Assembly: GCA_030611515.1 (NCBI GenBank)
Contig: JAUWPQ010000014.1
Coordinates: 1 to 33,779 of the forward strand
Length of the DNA: 33,779 bases
Direction: 5' to 3'
Source: Planctomycetota bacterium
GTDB lineage: Bacteria > Planctomycetota > Planctomycetia > Pirellulales > Thermoguttaceae
The notes beneath the pieces are model-generated. The model worked only from the letters and a program-made list of their open reading frames with translations, ran no database searches and had not been told where the DNA came from. Shown in pieces: positions 7,455-15,158 of this stretch (its first letter is position 1; every line of letters starts with the position of its first letter). The position numbers and the translations under genes were made by a program.

Positions 7455-9743
7455 ATGCCGTCGGCCCGGCCCATTATGTGGAACGTCCCGCACTGGGCGG
7501 AGATCGTGATGTATCTGATGATCCCGCTGGTCTTGGCGGTCTTCACGGCCGGAGTGGTCTGGCGGGTGCGGAAGTGGTTCATCGGCCGATCCGAGCCGGG
7601 CGACGAAGGCTTCGTCAAAACGCTGCTCAACGCGGTCCACCCGCGCCGGCTGATCGAATGGTTTCCGCCGGCACTGTTCCAAAGCCGGCTCTCGCCCGAC
7701 GTCTTCTCGCTGGTCATGCACTGGGCGATCTTTTGGGGGATGGTGGTCCTGGCGGTCGGCACGGCGCTGGCCACCGTCGATCAGGATTTCACGAATCTGC
7801 TGTTGGACAAACAAATCCTCAGCGGCGGTTATTATCACCTCTTCGAGTTGGCGCTGGACGCGTTCGGCGTCGTACTGATCGTCGGACTCGGCATGGCGGC
7901 CTACCGCCGATACCTGGTCCGGCCGAAGCGGTTGGAGACGACGCGGAAAGGGATTAGTCTTTGGGACGGATTCCCTTTCCTCACCATTTTGCTGCTGATC
8001 GCCGTAACCGGATTCGTGCTCGAGGGGTTGCGGATCGCCGAGGGGTTTCACATCGAGGCCCAGGTGGCCGCCGCCGGCCCCGAAGCGAAGCAGCTTGCGA
8101 TCGAGCGGATGGGACTCCGCGAGCGGTTTCGCGTTGGTCAGGAACGTTGGGACGTTGAACTCGACCGCATCGCCGGCGGCGGGCCGGTTTTTCCCGCCGC
8201 CGCCTGGGCGCCGGTCGGATACGGTCTGGCCGAGCTTTTCGCCCCGCTGCCGACCGCTTCGATTCGTCTCCTCCATCTAGCCGTTTGGTGGCTCCACGCC
8301 CTGTTGGCGTTCGGATTGATCGCAAGCATCCCGTTCACCAAGGCGTTCCACCTGATATCTTCGCCGGTAAACATGCTGTTGCGCGAGCGGAAAACGCCGC
8401 CCGGCCGGCTGCCGGTCGTGATGGAATCGGGCGTCAGCACGGTGCGCGACTACACCTGGCGTCAATTGCTCCAGGCGGACGCCTGCACCTGGTGCGGCAA
8501 GTGCCAGGAGGTATGTCCGGGCTTCAACAGCGGTTTCCCGCTCTCGCCGCGCGATCTGGTTCAGGCGGTCGATTCCGCGCTGCTGCGCACGCCGATTAAA
8601 TCCAACGGCCAGACGGCCGGTTTGCACGATTCACTAATCAAGCCCGAGGAGCTTTGGGCCTGCTGCGCCTGCCGGGCGTGCGAGGACGTCTGCCCGGTCT
8701 TTGTCGAACAACCGCGTTTGATTATCGATCTCCGCCGGCATCTGGTCGACCAGGGGCAGGTGGACGAAGGGCTGCAAGACGCCCTAATGAACTTCCAGCG
8801 GTATGGCAACTCGTTCGGCCAGTCGCCCCGCAAGCGCCCCGCCTGGACAAAGCCGCTCGAATTCCAACTCAAGGACGCGCGGAAGGAAGAGGTCGAGTAC
8901 CTCTGGTTCGTCGGCGACTATGCCTCTTACGACCAGCGCGTCCAGGACGTTACCCGCACTGTCGCCCGGGTGTTTCACTGCCTCGGCGTGGACGTGGGCA
9001 TCCTGTACGAAAAAGAGCAGAACGCGGGCAACGACGTCCGTAGGATCGGCGAGGAGGGACTCTTCTCCATGCTCGTCGAGAAGAACGCCAAGGAACTGGC
9101 CGGCGCAAAGTTCCGCAAGCTGTTGACCACCGACCCGCATACGTTCAACACGCTGAAGAACGAATACGAGACCAACGGCGGCCCTCACCCAAACCCTCTC
9201 CCAAAGGGAGAGGGGACACGTGGCGGCGGCCCTCACCCTAGCCCTCTCCCAGAGGGAGAGGGGACGCCGGTCGTCCACTATACGGAACTGCTCGACGAAC
9301 TGCTCGGCCAAGGGATTTTGCGGATCGAACGGCCTTTGTCCTTCGCCGTCACTTATCACGACCCGTGCTATCTGGGGCGGTTCAACGGCATTTACGAACC
9401 GCCGCGGCGCGTGTTGCGGGCGTTGGGACTCCGGCTGATCGAGATGCCGCGCCACGGCCGGAACAGTTTTTGTTGCGGCGCCGGCGGTGGGCGGATATGG
9501 ATGAAGGACACGCCGGGGATCGAGGAGCGGCCGGCCGAAAGCCGCGTCCGCGAGGCACTCGCCCTGCCGGGCGTGGAATGTCTCGCCGTCGCCTGCCCGA
9601 AAGACCTCGTCATGTTCCAGGACGCGGTCAAAACCGTTGGAGCCGAAGGGCGGCTTCGTGTGGCCGATCTCGGCCAACTCGTTTATGAAGCCATGGGGAT
9701 CTCGCTGGAGAAACAGGCGGAAGTCGGAGAGCCGATAGCATGA
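7455..9743 (+). CDS. Membrane cytochrome b / FeS / CCG fusion, EtfAB:quinone oxidoreductase-like (HdrDE-like)
   Basis: Membrane oxidoreductase of 762 aa. The N-terminal part has about five hydrophobic segments between residues 15 and 310, with in-membrane histidines (VMHWAIFW, YYHLFELA, LLHLAVWWLH) as likely heme b ligands, as in NarI/HdrE proteins. Then come two [4Fe-4S] motifs (C344-x2-C347-x2-C350-x3-C354; C403-x2-C406-x2-C409-x3-C413) and two CCG domains. The second is complete (C638, C673-C674-G, C714); the first has lost its cysteines (GNDV near 523, DPH at 560-562). This architecture matches the EtfAB:menaquinone oxidoreductase of syntrophs such as Syntrophomonas wolfei (known family), and adjacency to etfBA supports it. 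Residues 575-606 are a repeat-derived insertion. ATG 7455 is chosen because it follows the etfA stop by four bases. Confidence 0.88.
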   Translation: MPSARPIMWNVPHWAEIVMYLMIPLVLAVFTAGVVWRVRKWFIGRSEPGDEGFVKTLLNAVHPRRLIEWFPPALFQSRLSPDVFSLVMHWAIFWGMVVLAVGTALATVDQDFTNLLLDKQILSGGYYHLFELALDAFGVVLIVGLGMAAYRRYLVRPKRLETTRKGISLWDGFPFLTILLLIAVTGFVLEGLRIAEGFHIEAQVAAAGPEAKQLAIERMGLRERFRVGQERWDVELDRIAGGGPVFPAAAWAPVGYGLAELFAPLPTASIRLLHLAVWWLHALLAFGLIASIPFTKAFHLISSPVNMLLRERKTPPGRLPVVMESGVSTVRDYTWRQLLQADACTWCGKCQEVCPGFNSGFPLSPRDLVQAVDSALLRTPIKSNGQTAGLHDSLIKPEELWACCACRACEDVCPVFVEQPRLIIDLRRHLVDQGQVDEGLQDALMNFQRYGNSFGQSPRKRPAWTKPLEFQLKDARKEEVEYLWFVGDYASYDQRVQDVTRTVARVFHCLGVDVGILYEKEQNAGNDVRRIGEEGLFSMLVEKNAKELAGAKFRKLLTTDPHTFNTLKNEYETNGGPHPNPLPKGEGTRGGGPHPSPLPEGEGTPVVHYTELLDELLGQGILRIERPLSFAVTYHDPCYLGRFNGIYEPPRRVLRALGLRLIEMPRHGRNSFCCGAGGGRIWMKDTPGIEERPAESRVREALALPGVECLAVACPKDLVMFQDAVKTVGAEGRLRVADLGQLVYEAMGISLEKQAEVGEPIA
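9177..9272. repeat. Two tandem 48-bp palindromic repeats inside the coding sequence
   Basis: Units 9177-9224 and 9225-9272 are near copies. Each has CCCTCACCC, then the hairpin CCCTCTCCC-AAA/AGA-GGGAGAGGG and GGGAC. The 48-bp unit equals 16 codons, so the frame is kept and the protein gains two PHPNPLPKGEG-type peptides. This palindrome is known as a dispersed repeat in many bacterial genomes. A third, inverted copy lies at 15021-15061. Confidence 0.9.
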
Positions 9744-9849
9744 ACACATCCGTCCTACGTGACCCGACGGCATTACATATTGACATACAATGCGCTTCGT
9801 TATGCTAAAGCATAACCTACGACCGGAGAGCCGATAGCATGAATACATC
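9725..9849. repeat. 26-bp direct repeat flanking a 73-bp insert at the EMO/hdrA junction
   Basis: The segment 9725-9750 recurs at 9824-9849 with one mismatch. It contains the end of the upstream gene, a GGAGAG ribosome site and ATGAA. The 73-bp insert between includes a perfect hairpin GTTATGC-TAAA-GCATAAC at about 9799-9816. Copy 1 keeps the stop of the upstream gene and opens a 22-codon reading frame from 9740 that stops in the hairpin; copy 2 starts hdrA. Confidence 0.85.
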
Positions 9850-11839
9850 AGACGAAACGCTGCGGATCGGGGTCTACGTCTGCCATTGCGGCAGCAACAT
9901 CGCCGGGGTGATCGACATCGAGGCGCTGACGCAGTTCGCCGAGGGCCTGCCGCACGTCGCCCTGGTCCGGCACTACAAATACCTCTGTTCCGATCCGGGC
10001 CAGGAGTTGATCAAGCGGGACATCGTCGAACACGGACTGAACCGGATCGTCGTGGCCGCCTGTTCGCCGAACCTGCACGAGCCGACGTTCCGCCGCGCCG
10101 CCGAGGACGCCGGCCTGAACCGCTTCCTGGTCCAAATGGCCAACATCCGCGAACAGGTGGCCTGGGTCACCGAGGACAAAGAAGAGGCGCTGAAGAAGGC
10201 CAAGGCCCACGTTGCCGCCGCCGTCCGACGCGTGGCCGAGCACGAGCCTTTGCAGCGGCAGTTCGTCCGCATCGTACCCCGGGCGATGGTCGTCGGCGGC
10301 GGAATCGCCGGCATTCAGGCCGCGCTGACCATTGCCGATGCCGGACGCGAGGTGATCCTGGTCGAGCGCGAGCCGTCGATCGGCGGACACATGGCGATGT
10401 TCGACAAAACGTTCCCCACCCTGGACTGCGCCGCCTGCATCCTGACGCCCAAAATGACCGCCGTAAAACTCCATCCGAACATCAAGCTGTTGACCTATAG
10501 CGAGGTCGAGTCGGTCGATGGATCGGTGGGTAATTTCAAGGTGAAGGTCCGCCGACGCCCGCGATACATCGACGAGGATCTCTGCGTCGGCTGCATGCAG
10601 TGCATCGACGACTGCGTGTTCACCCAGGCCAAGTTCGCCAACCCGTTCGATCAGGGGCTGGGGCTTCGCAAGCCGGTCTGGATCCCCTTTCCCCAGGCCG
10701 TCCCGCCGATACCGGTGGTCGATCCCGAGGTCTGCCTGCAAATCACCCGCGGAAAGTGCAAGCAGAGTTGCGTCGAAGCCTGCGGCGAACGAAATGCGTT
10801 CGATTTCGACCAGCAGGATAAAATCGAGGAATACGATATCGGGACGATCATCATCACCACCGGCTTTCAGGCGTTCGACCCATCGGTCATCCCGTACTAC
10901 GGATACGGAAAATATCCAAACGTCTACACCAGCATTGAGGTCGAGCGTCTGCTGAACGCCGGCGGACCGACCGGCGGAAAACTCACCCTCCGCGACGGTT
11001 CGACGCCGAAACGAGTAGGCATCGTTCATTGCGTCGGCAGCCGCGACGTGAACCACCACGAATACTGCTCGCGAGTCTGCTGCATGTATGCCTTGAAACT
11101 CGCCCATCTGGTCCGCGAGAAGACCAACGCCGAGGTCTACGACTGTTACATCGACATCCGCGCGCCGGGCAAGGGTTTCGAGGAATTTTATAATCGCGTG
11201 CAGAACGAGGGTGTGCAATTCATCCGCGGCAAGGTGGCCGACATCTCGCCCGCCGCCGGCAACGGCGACGGAGATGGACAAGGCCCTTTGGTCATGCAGG
11301 TCGACGACACGCTGCTGGGTACGATCCGGAAGATCGAGGTGGACATGGTGATTCTGGCCGTGGCGCTCGAGCCGCGGGCCGACGCCGGAGAGGTCCGCCG
11401 CCGCTTCGGCATCTCCTGCTCCAGCGATGGTTTCTTCCTGGAAAAACACCCGAAGCTGGCGCCGGTCAACACGGCCAACGACGGCGTGCTGATCGCCGGG
11501 GCCTGTCAGGGGGCGAAGGACATCCCCGACACGGTTGCCCAGGCCGATGCCGCCGCCGCGAAGGCATTGGTGCTGATCGACGCCGGACAGATCGAGCTGG
11601 AACCGAACACGGCCTGGATCGACGAGGATATGTGCTCCGGCTGCAAGACGTGCATAAACTTGTGTCCTTACACGGCGATCACCGCCGACGAGGAGCGAAA
11701 TATCGCCGTGATCGACCAAGCGCTTTGCAAAGGCTGCGGCACCTGCGTGGCCGCCTGTCCCTCGGGCGCGGCTAAGCAACACCTCTTCGGCGACGAACAA
11801 ATCAACGAAGAACTGGAAGGATTGATGAGTTACGTGTGA
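9839..11839 (+). CDS. hdrA: HdrA-like flavin-based electron-bifurcating subunit
   Basis: Large flavoprotein of 666 aa, the FAD-bearing core of heterodisulfide-reductase-type complexes. In order: an N-terminal HdrA domain with VYVCHCGSN (C15, C17); the FAD-binding motif VVGGGIAGIQAA at 151-162; an HdrA cysteine cluster DCAAC near 196-200; an inserted ferredoxin-like domain (C249, C252, C255, C259, and a second set near KCKQSCVEAC); and C-terminal double ferredoxin motifs (CSGCKTCINLCP and CKGCGTCVAACP) that normally exchange electrons with ferredoxin. In the known MvhADG-HdrABC complex HdrA splits electrons from H2 between ferredoxin and a high-potential acceptor. MvhD, MvhG and MvhA follow. 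The start at 9839 has GGAGAG upstream, provided by the duplicated junction. Confidence 0.93.
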   Translation: MNTSDETLRIGVYVCHCGSNIAGVIDIEALTQFAEGLPHVALVRHYKYLCSDPGQELIKRDIVEHGLNRIVVAACSPNLHEPTFRRAAEDAGLNRFLVQMANIREQVAWVTEDKEEALKKAKAHVAAAVRRVAEHEPLQRQFVRIVPRAMVVGGGIAGIQAALTIADAGREVILVEREPSIGGHMAMFDKTFPTLDCAACILTPKMTAVKLHPNIKLLTYSEVESVDGSVGNFKVKVRRRPRYIDEDLCVGCMQCIDDCVFTQAKFANPFDQGLGLRKPVWIPFPQAVPPIPVVDPEVCLQITRGKCKQSCVEACGERNAFDFDQQDKIEEYDIGTIIITTGFQAFDPSVIPYYGYGKYPNVYTSIEVERLLNAGGPTGGKLTLRDGSTPKRVGIVHCVGSRDVNHHEYCSRVCCMYALKLAHLVREKTNAEVYDCYIDIRAPGKGFEEFYNRVQNEGVQFIRGKVADISPAAGNGDGDGQGPLVMQVDDTLLGTIRKIEVDMVILAVALEPRADAGEVRRRFGISCSSDGFFLEKHPKLAPVNTANDGVLIAGACQGAKDIPDTVAQADAAAAKALVLIDAGQIELEPNTAWIDEDMCSGCKTCINLCPYTAITADEERNIAVIDQALCKGCGTCVAACPSGAAKQHLFGDEQINEELEGLMSYV

Positions 11840-11915
11840 GTAGTGGCCACTGACCACTAGCCACTGACCACTATCCACTGACCACTAGCCACTGGCCACT
11901 AACCACTAGCCACTA
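11839..11915. repeat. Heptamer tandem array directly before the mvhD start codon
   Basis: About ten consecutive 7-bp units of the form (G/A/T)CCACT(G/A) run from about 11845 to 11915 and end exactly at the ATG of the next gene. No Shine-Dalgarno sequence remains before that start. Arrays of other heptamers occupy 13400-13441, 13505-13539, 23300-23408 and 27397-27417. They resemble in form the short tandemly repeated repetitive (STRR) sequences known from cyanobacteria. Confidence 0.85.
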
Positions 11916-12413
11916 ATGAGCACCGAAACATTCAACCCCAAAATCGTCGCCTTCATGTGCAACTGGTGCAGCTACACGGCGTCCGATCTGGCCGGCACCG
12001 CGCGGATCAAGTATTCGCCCTGCGCGAGGATCATCCGCGTGATGTGCAGCGGGCGGGTGGACCCCAGTTTTGTGCTGAAGGCCTTCGCCCTGGACGCCGA
12101 CGGCGTGCTGATCGCCGGCTGCCATCCCGGCGACTGCCACTACATCGATCAGAACTATAAAACCATGCGCCGTCACGCCATGCTCCGCTACTTCCTCGAG
12201 CAGATGGGCATCGAAAAGGACCGGTTGCGGCTGGTCTGGGCGTCGGCGGCCGAGGGACAATATCTGGCCGAGTCGATCGACGGCTTCGTCGACGACGTTC
12301 GTAAACTGGGGCCGCTGAATTGGTCCAATGTTTGGGAGGACGACTTCCGGCGCGAGGAGGTCTTCGAGGAAATCGCCGCCGAACACGCCGAAGCGATGGA
12401 GGTGCAAGCATGA
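11916..12413 (+). CDS. mvhD: MvhD-like [2Fe-2S] subunit linking hydrogenase to HdrA
   Basis: Iron-sulfur protein of 165 aa of the MvhD/FrhD-type family. Cysteines stand at C15-x2-C18, C36, C44, C69 and C74, within the conserved blocks FMCNWCSY, RVMCSGRVDP and GCHPGDCHY. In methanogens MvhD carries electrons from the [NiFe] hydrogenase to HdrA. It lies between hdrA and the hydrogenase small-subunit gene, and its stop overlaps the latter's start (ATGA). The start codon follows a heptamer repeat array and has no ordinary ribosome site, so initiation probably relies on other means. Confidence 0.93.
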   Translation: MSTETFNPKIVAFMCNWCSYTASDLAGTARIKYSPCARIIRVMCSGRVDPSFVLKAFALDADGVLIAGCHPGDCHYIDQNYKTMRRHAMLRYFLEQMGIEKDRLRLVWASAAEGQYLAESIDGFVDDVRKLGPLNWSNVWEDDFRREEVFEEIAAEHAEAMEVQA

Positions 12414-13390
12414 GCGAAGAGCCGAAAGGGAAACTGGCGCTTTATTGGGCGGCCTCCTGCGGCGGCTGCGAAATCGCCGTACTGGCCCTGAACGAAAAAA
12501 TTCTCGACGTCGACGCGCTGTTCGATATCGTCTTCTGGCCCCTGGCCGTCGACGCCAAGGTCCACAACGTGGAGAAGATGGCCGACGGCGGCATCGACGT
12601 CTGTCTGTTCAACGGCGGCATCCGCACCAGCGAGCAGGAGTACATGGCCCGGCTGTTGCGGAAGAAATCCAAGGTGCTGGTGGCCTTCGGCTCCTGTGCC
12701 CACGAGGGGGGCATCCCGGGCCTGGCCAACGCCACCGGAAGACGTCCGATTTTCGATACCGTCTACCACAACACCCCCTCGACCGAGAACCCCGACCGGA
12801 TCGAACCGCAACCGAAGACGGAAATGCCCGAGGGAACGCTCCATCTGCCGGTGTTTTACGACACGCTACGGACGTTGGACCAGACGGTCAAGGTGGACTA
12901 TTACCTACCCGGCTGTCCGCCCGAGGTCGACCGGATATGGGACGCGATCACGGCGATCGTTTCCGGCGAGTTGCCTCCGCCCGGGTCGGTGATCGGCGTT
13001 GACACTACGGTTTGCCACGAATGTCCGCTGAAGAGGAACGAGAAGAAGATCAAGAAGTTTTACCGGACGTGGGAGATCATCCCGGACGGCGAAACGTGTT
13101 TGTTGGAGCAGGGTTTGCTCTGTTGCGGCATCGCCACCCGCGCCGGCTGCGATGCGCGTTGCCCGCGGGTCGGCTCACCCTGCATCGGCTGTTATGGCCC
13201 GAACGAGGGCGTCCACGACCAAGGCGCCCGGATGATGACCGCGCTCTCCTCGACGATCGACTCGGACGATCCCGAGGAGATCGACCGGATCATCCGCGAG
13301 GGGATTCCCGACCCGGTGGGGAGTTTTTATTGCTTCGGGTTGGCGGGCAGCCACCTGCGGCGGAAGAAGGAAAAGTCAAGTGCGAAATGA
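12410..13390 (+). CDS. mvhG: [NiFe] hydrogenase small subunit, MvhG-like
   Basis: Small subunit of a cytosolic group 3 (F420-non-reducing, methyl-viologen type) [NiFe] hydrogenase, 326 aa. The proximal-cluster motif C17-x2-C20 (SCGGCE) opens the protein, followed by FGSCAHEGGIPG and the LPGCPPEVDRIW block. The C-terminal half carries cysteines for further clusters (CHECP, LCCGIATRAGC, CPRVGSPCIGCYGP). No Tat signal is present, so it is cytoplasmic, as in MvhADG. The start ATG 12410 overlaps the MvhD stop; a reading frame 30 codons longer upstream lies inside mvhD and was rejected. Confidence 0.93.
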   Translation: MSEEPKGKLALYWAASCGGCEIAVLALNEKILDVDALFDIVFWPLAVDAKVHNVEKMADGGIDVCLFNGGIRTSEQEYMARLLRKKSKVLVAFGSCAHEGGIPGLANATGRRPIFDTVYHNTPSTENPDRIEPQPKTEMPEGTLHLPVFYDTLRTLDQTVKVDYYLPGCPPEVDRIWDAITAIVSGELPPPGSVIGVDTTVCHECPLKRNEKKIKKFYRTWEIIPDGETCLLEQGLLCCGIATRAGCDARCPRVGSPCIGCYGPNEGVHDQGARMMTALSSTIDSDDPEEIDRIIREGIPDPVGSFYCFGLAGSHLRRKKEKSSAK

Positions 13391-13399
13391 GGCGCCAGG

Positions 13400-13441
13400 G
13401 TGAAGAGTGATGAGTGAAGAGTGAAGAGTGAAGAGGGGAGA
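13400..13441. repeat. Heptamer array, GTGAAGA type
   Basis: Six consecutive 7-bp units (GTGAAGA, GTGATGA, three more GTGAAGA, GGGGAGA) follow the mvhG stop. A short palindromic word CCGCTTGCGGTTTCGCAA occurs downstream at 13459-13476 and again at 29901-29918. Confidence 0.8.
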
Positions 13442-13504
13442 GGGAAATGAACTGCAAGCCGCTTGCGGTTTCGCAATGAACGCTTCACCAATGTTCCAGC
13501 GTCT

Positions 13505-13539
13505 GACAACTGATTACTGAAAACTGACAACTGAAAACT
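13505..13539. repeat. Heptamer array before mvhA
   Basis: Five 7-bp units (GACAACT, GATTACT, GAAAACT, GACAACT, GAAAACT) end six bases before the mvhA ATG. They occupy the place of the Shine-Dalgarno site, none of which is visible. Confidence 0.8.
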
Positions 13540-13545
13540 CAAACC

Positions 13546-15015
13546 ATGAAACGCATATCCATCGACCCGATCACCCGGCTGGAAGGCCACGGCAAGATCG
13601 ACATCTTCCTCGACGACGAAGGGAACGTGGCCAACTGCTACTTGCAGATACCCGAGCTTCGCGGATTCGAGCAGTTCTGCGTGGGCCGGCAGGTCGAGGA
13701 CATGCCGAACCTGACCTCGCGCATCTGCGGCGTCTGTCCCGAGGCCCACCACATCGCCGCCACCAAGGCGCTGGACGACCTGTTCCACGTCGATCCACCG
13801 CCGACCGCGAAAAAGCTCCGCGAGATGTTCTACAGCATCTTCTTCGCCACCGACCACACGACCCATTTCTACGCTTTGGCCGGGCCGGACTTCATCATCG
13901 GTCCCACCGCCCCGCCGTCCGAGCGAAACATTTTGGGCGTCATCAAAAAGGTCGGCATGGAGATCGCCGGCAAGGTGCTGAAAATGCGCCGCGACGGGCA
14001 CCACCTGATCGAGATGATCGGCGGCCGCAAAGTGCATCCCAACTGGGGACTCCCCGGCGGGGTCAGCCACGGCATCGACGAGGAACAACGCAAGGAGATC
14101 GAGCAGCTAGGCCGCGACGCCATCGAGTTCGCACAATTCTCGCTCAAATTGTTCGAGGACATCGTACTCGGCAACAGCGATTACCTGAAACTCATCACCG
14201 GCGACGTCTACGTCCACCGCACCTACAACATGGGCACGGTAGACGAAAACAATCTGGTGAACTTCTACGACGGACAAATCCGCATCACCGGTCCCGACGG
14301 AAAGGAGCACGCGAAATATAATCCGGCCGATTACCGGGAATACATCGCCGAACGGGTCGAGCCGTGGAGCTACCTGAAGTTTCCGTATCTGAAGAAGGTC
14401 GGCTGGAAGGGGCTCGTCGACGGAGTCGATTCCGGCGTCTACAAGGCCACGCCCCTGTCGCGTCTGAACGCCGCCGACGGGATGGCCACTCCGCTGGCCC
14501 AGGTCGAATACGAAAAGTTCTACGAAACCCTCGGCGGCAAACCGGTCCACCACACGCTGGCCACCCACTGGGCGCGGCTGATCGAGCTGCTCTACGCCGC
14601 CGAGCGGTGGGTCGAGTTGGTCGCCGATCCCGAGATCACCGGCAAGGAATATCGGGTGTTGCCCACCGAAACACCGACCGAAGGGGTCGGCTCGGTCGAG
14701 GCCCCGCGCGGCACGCTGACCCACCATTACAAAACCGACGAGCGCGGAATCCTGACCGACGTCAACCTGATCGTCGGCACGACGAACAACAACGCGCCGA
14801 TCTCGATGTCGGTCAAACGGGCCGCGCAATCGTTGATCGGCAAGGGGAAGCCGCCCACCGAGGGGTTGCTGAACATGGTCGAGATGGCCTTCCGCGCCTA
14901 CGACCCGTGTTTCGGCTGCGCCACCCACAGTCTGCCCGGCCAAATGCCGCTGGTCGTTACGATCCGCGGTCCCCAGGGGCAGGTCCGACAACGACTCACT
15001 CAGTACGTGTCGTGA
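13546..15015 (+). CDS. mvhA: [NiFe] hydrogenase large subunit, MvhA-like
   Basis: Catalytic subunit of 489 aa. Both Ni-Fe ligand motifs are intact: L1 RICGVC (C61, C64) and L2 DPCFGCATH (C455, C458, H461). A 28-residue tail after the L2 histidine would be removed by a maturation endopeptidase, as is usual. The sequence style (ISIDPITRLEGHGKI at the N-terminus) fits group 3c Mvh/Vhu-type enzymes. It oxidises H2, or evolves it, and passes electrons through MvhG and MvhD to HdrA. No maturation genes (hyp) are in this window. It closes the redox operon; a 155-bp repeat-filled spacer separates it from mvhG. Confidence 0.94.
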   Translation: MKRISIDPITRLEGHGKIDIFLDDEGNVANCYLQIPELRGFEQFCVGRQVEDMPNLTSRICGVCPEAHHIAATKALDDLFHVDPPPTAKKLREMFYSIFFATDHTTHFYALAGPDFIIGPTAPPSERNILGVIKKVGMEIAGKVLKMRRDGHHLIEMIGGRKVHPNWGLPGGVSHGIDEEQRKEIEQLGRDAIEFAQFSLKLFEDIVLGNSDYLKLITGDVYVHRTYNMGTVDENNLVNFYDGQIRITGPDGKEHAKYNPADYREYIAERVEPWSYLKFPYLKKVGWKGLVDGVDSGVYKATPLSRLNAADGMATPLAQVEYEKFYETLGGKPVHHTLATHWARLIELLYAAERWVELVADPEITGKEYRVLPTETPTEGVGSVEAPRGTLTHHYKTDERGILTDVNLIVGTTNNNAPISMSVKRAAQSLIGKGKPPTEGLLNMVEMAFRAYDPCFGCATHSLPGQMPLVVTIRGPQGQVRQRLTQYVS

Positions 15016-15020
15016 AATGC

Positions 15021-15061
15021 CCCCCCTCTCCCATTGGGAAAGGGGCCGGGGGTGAGGGCGG
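15021..15061. repeat. Dispersed CCCTCTCCC/GGGAGAGGG-type palindromic repeat
   Basis: Just after mvhA: CCCTCTCCC-ATT-GGGAAAGGGG followed by GGTGAGGGCGGCG. It is the inverse of the units at 9177-9272. The stem could stop transcription at the end of the operon, although no T-run follows. Confidence 0.8.
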
Positions 15062-15158
15062 CGCCGGCTGCCGCCGAGCCAAATCCGCCACTAGCCGCAC
15101 CGGCGGCAATAATGCAAAATAGACTGTTTGCGTCTGTTTGCCCCTACCCCCAAAAAAC

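Noticed and set aside
9848-11878. A 676-codon open frame on the minus strand opposite hdrA.
   Set aside because: It mirrors hdrA codon structure; its protein is His/Asp/Val-rich without family motifs. It is a GC-driven shadow frame.
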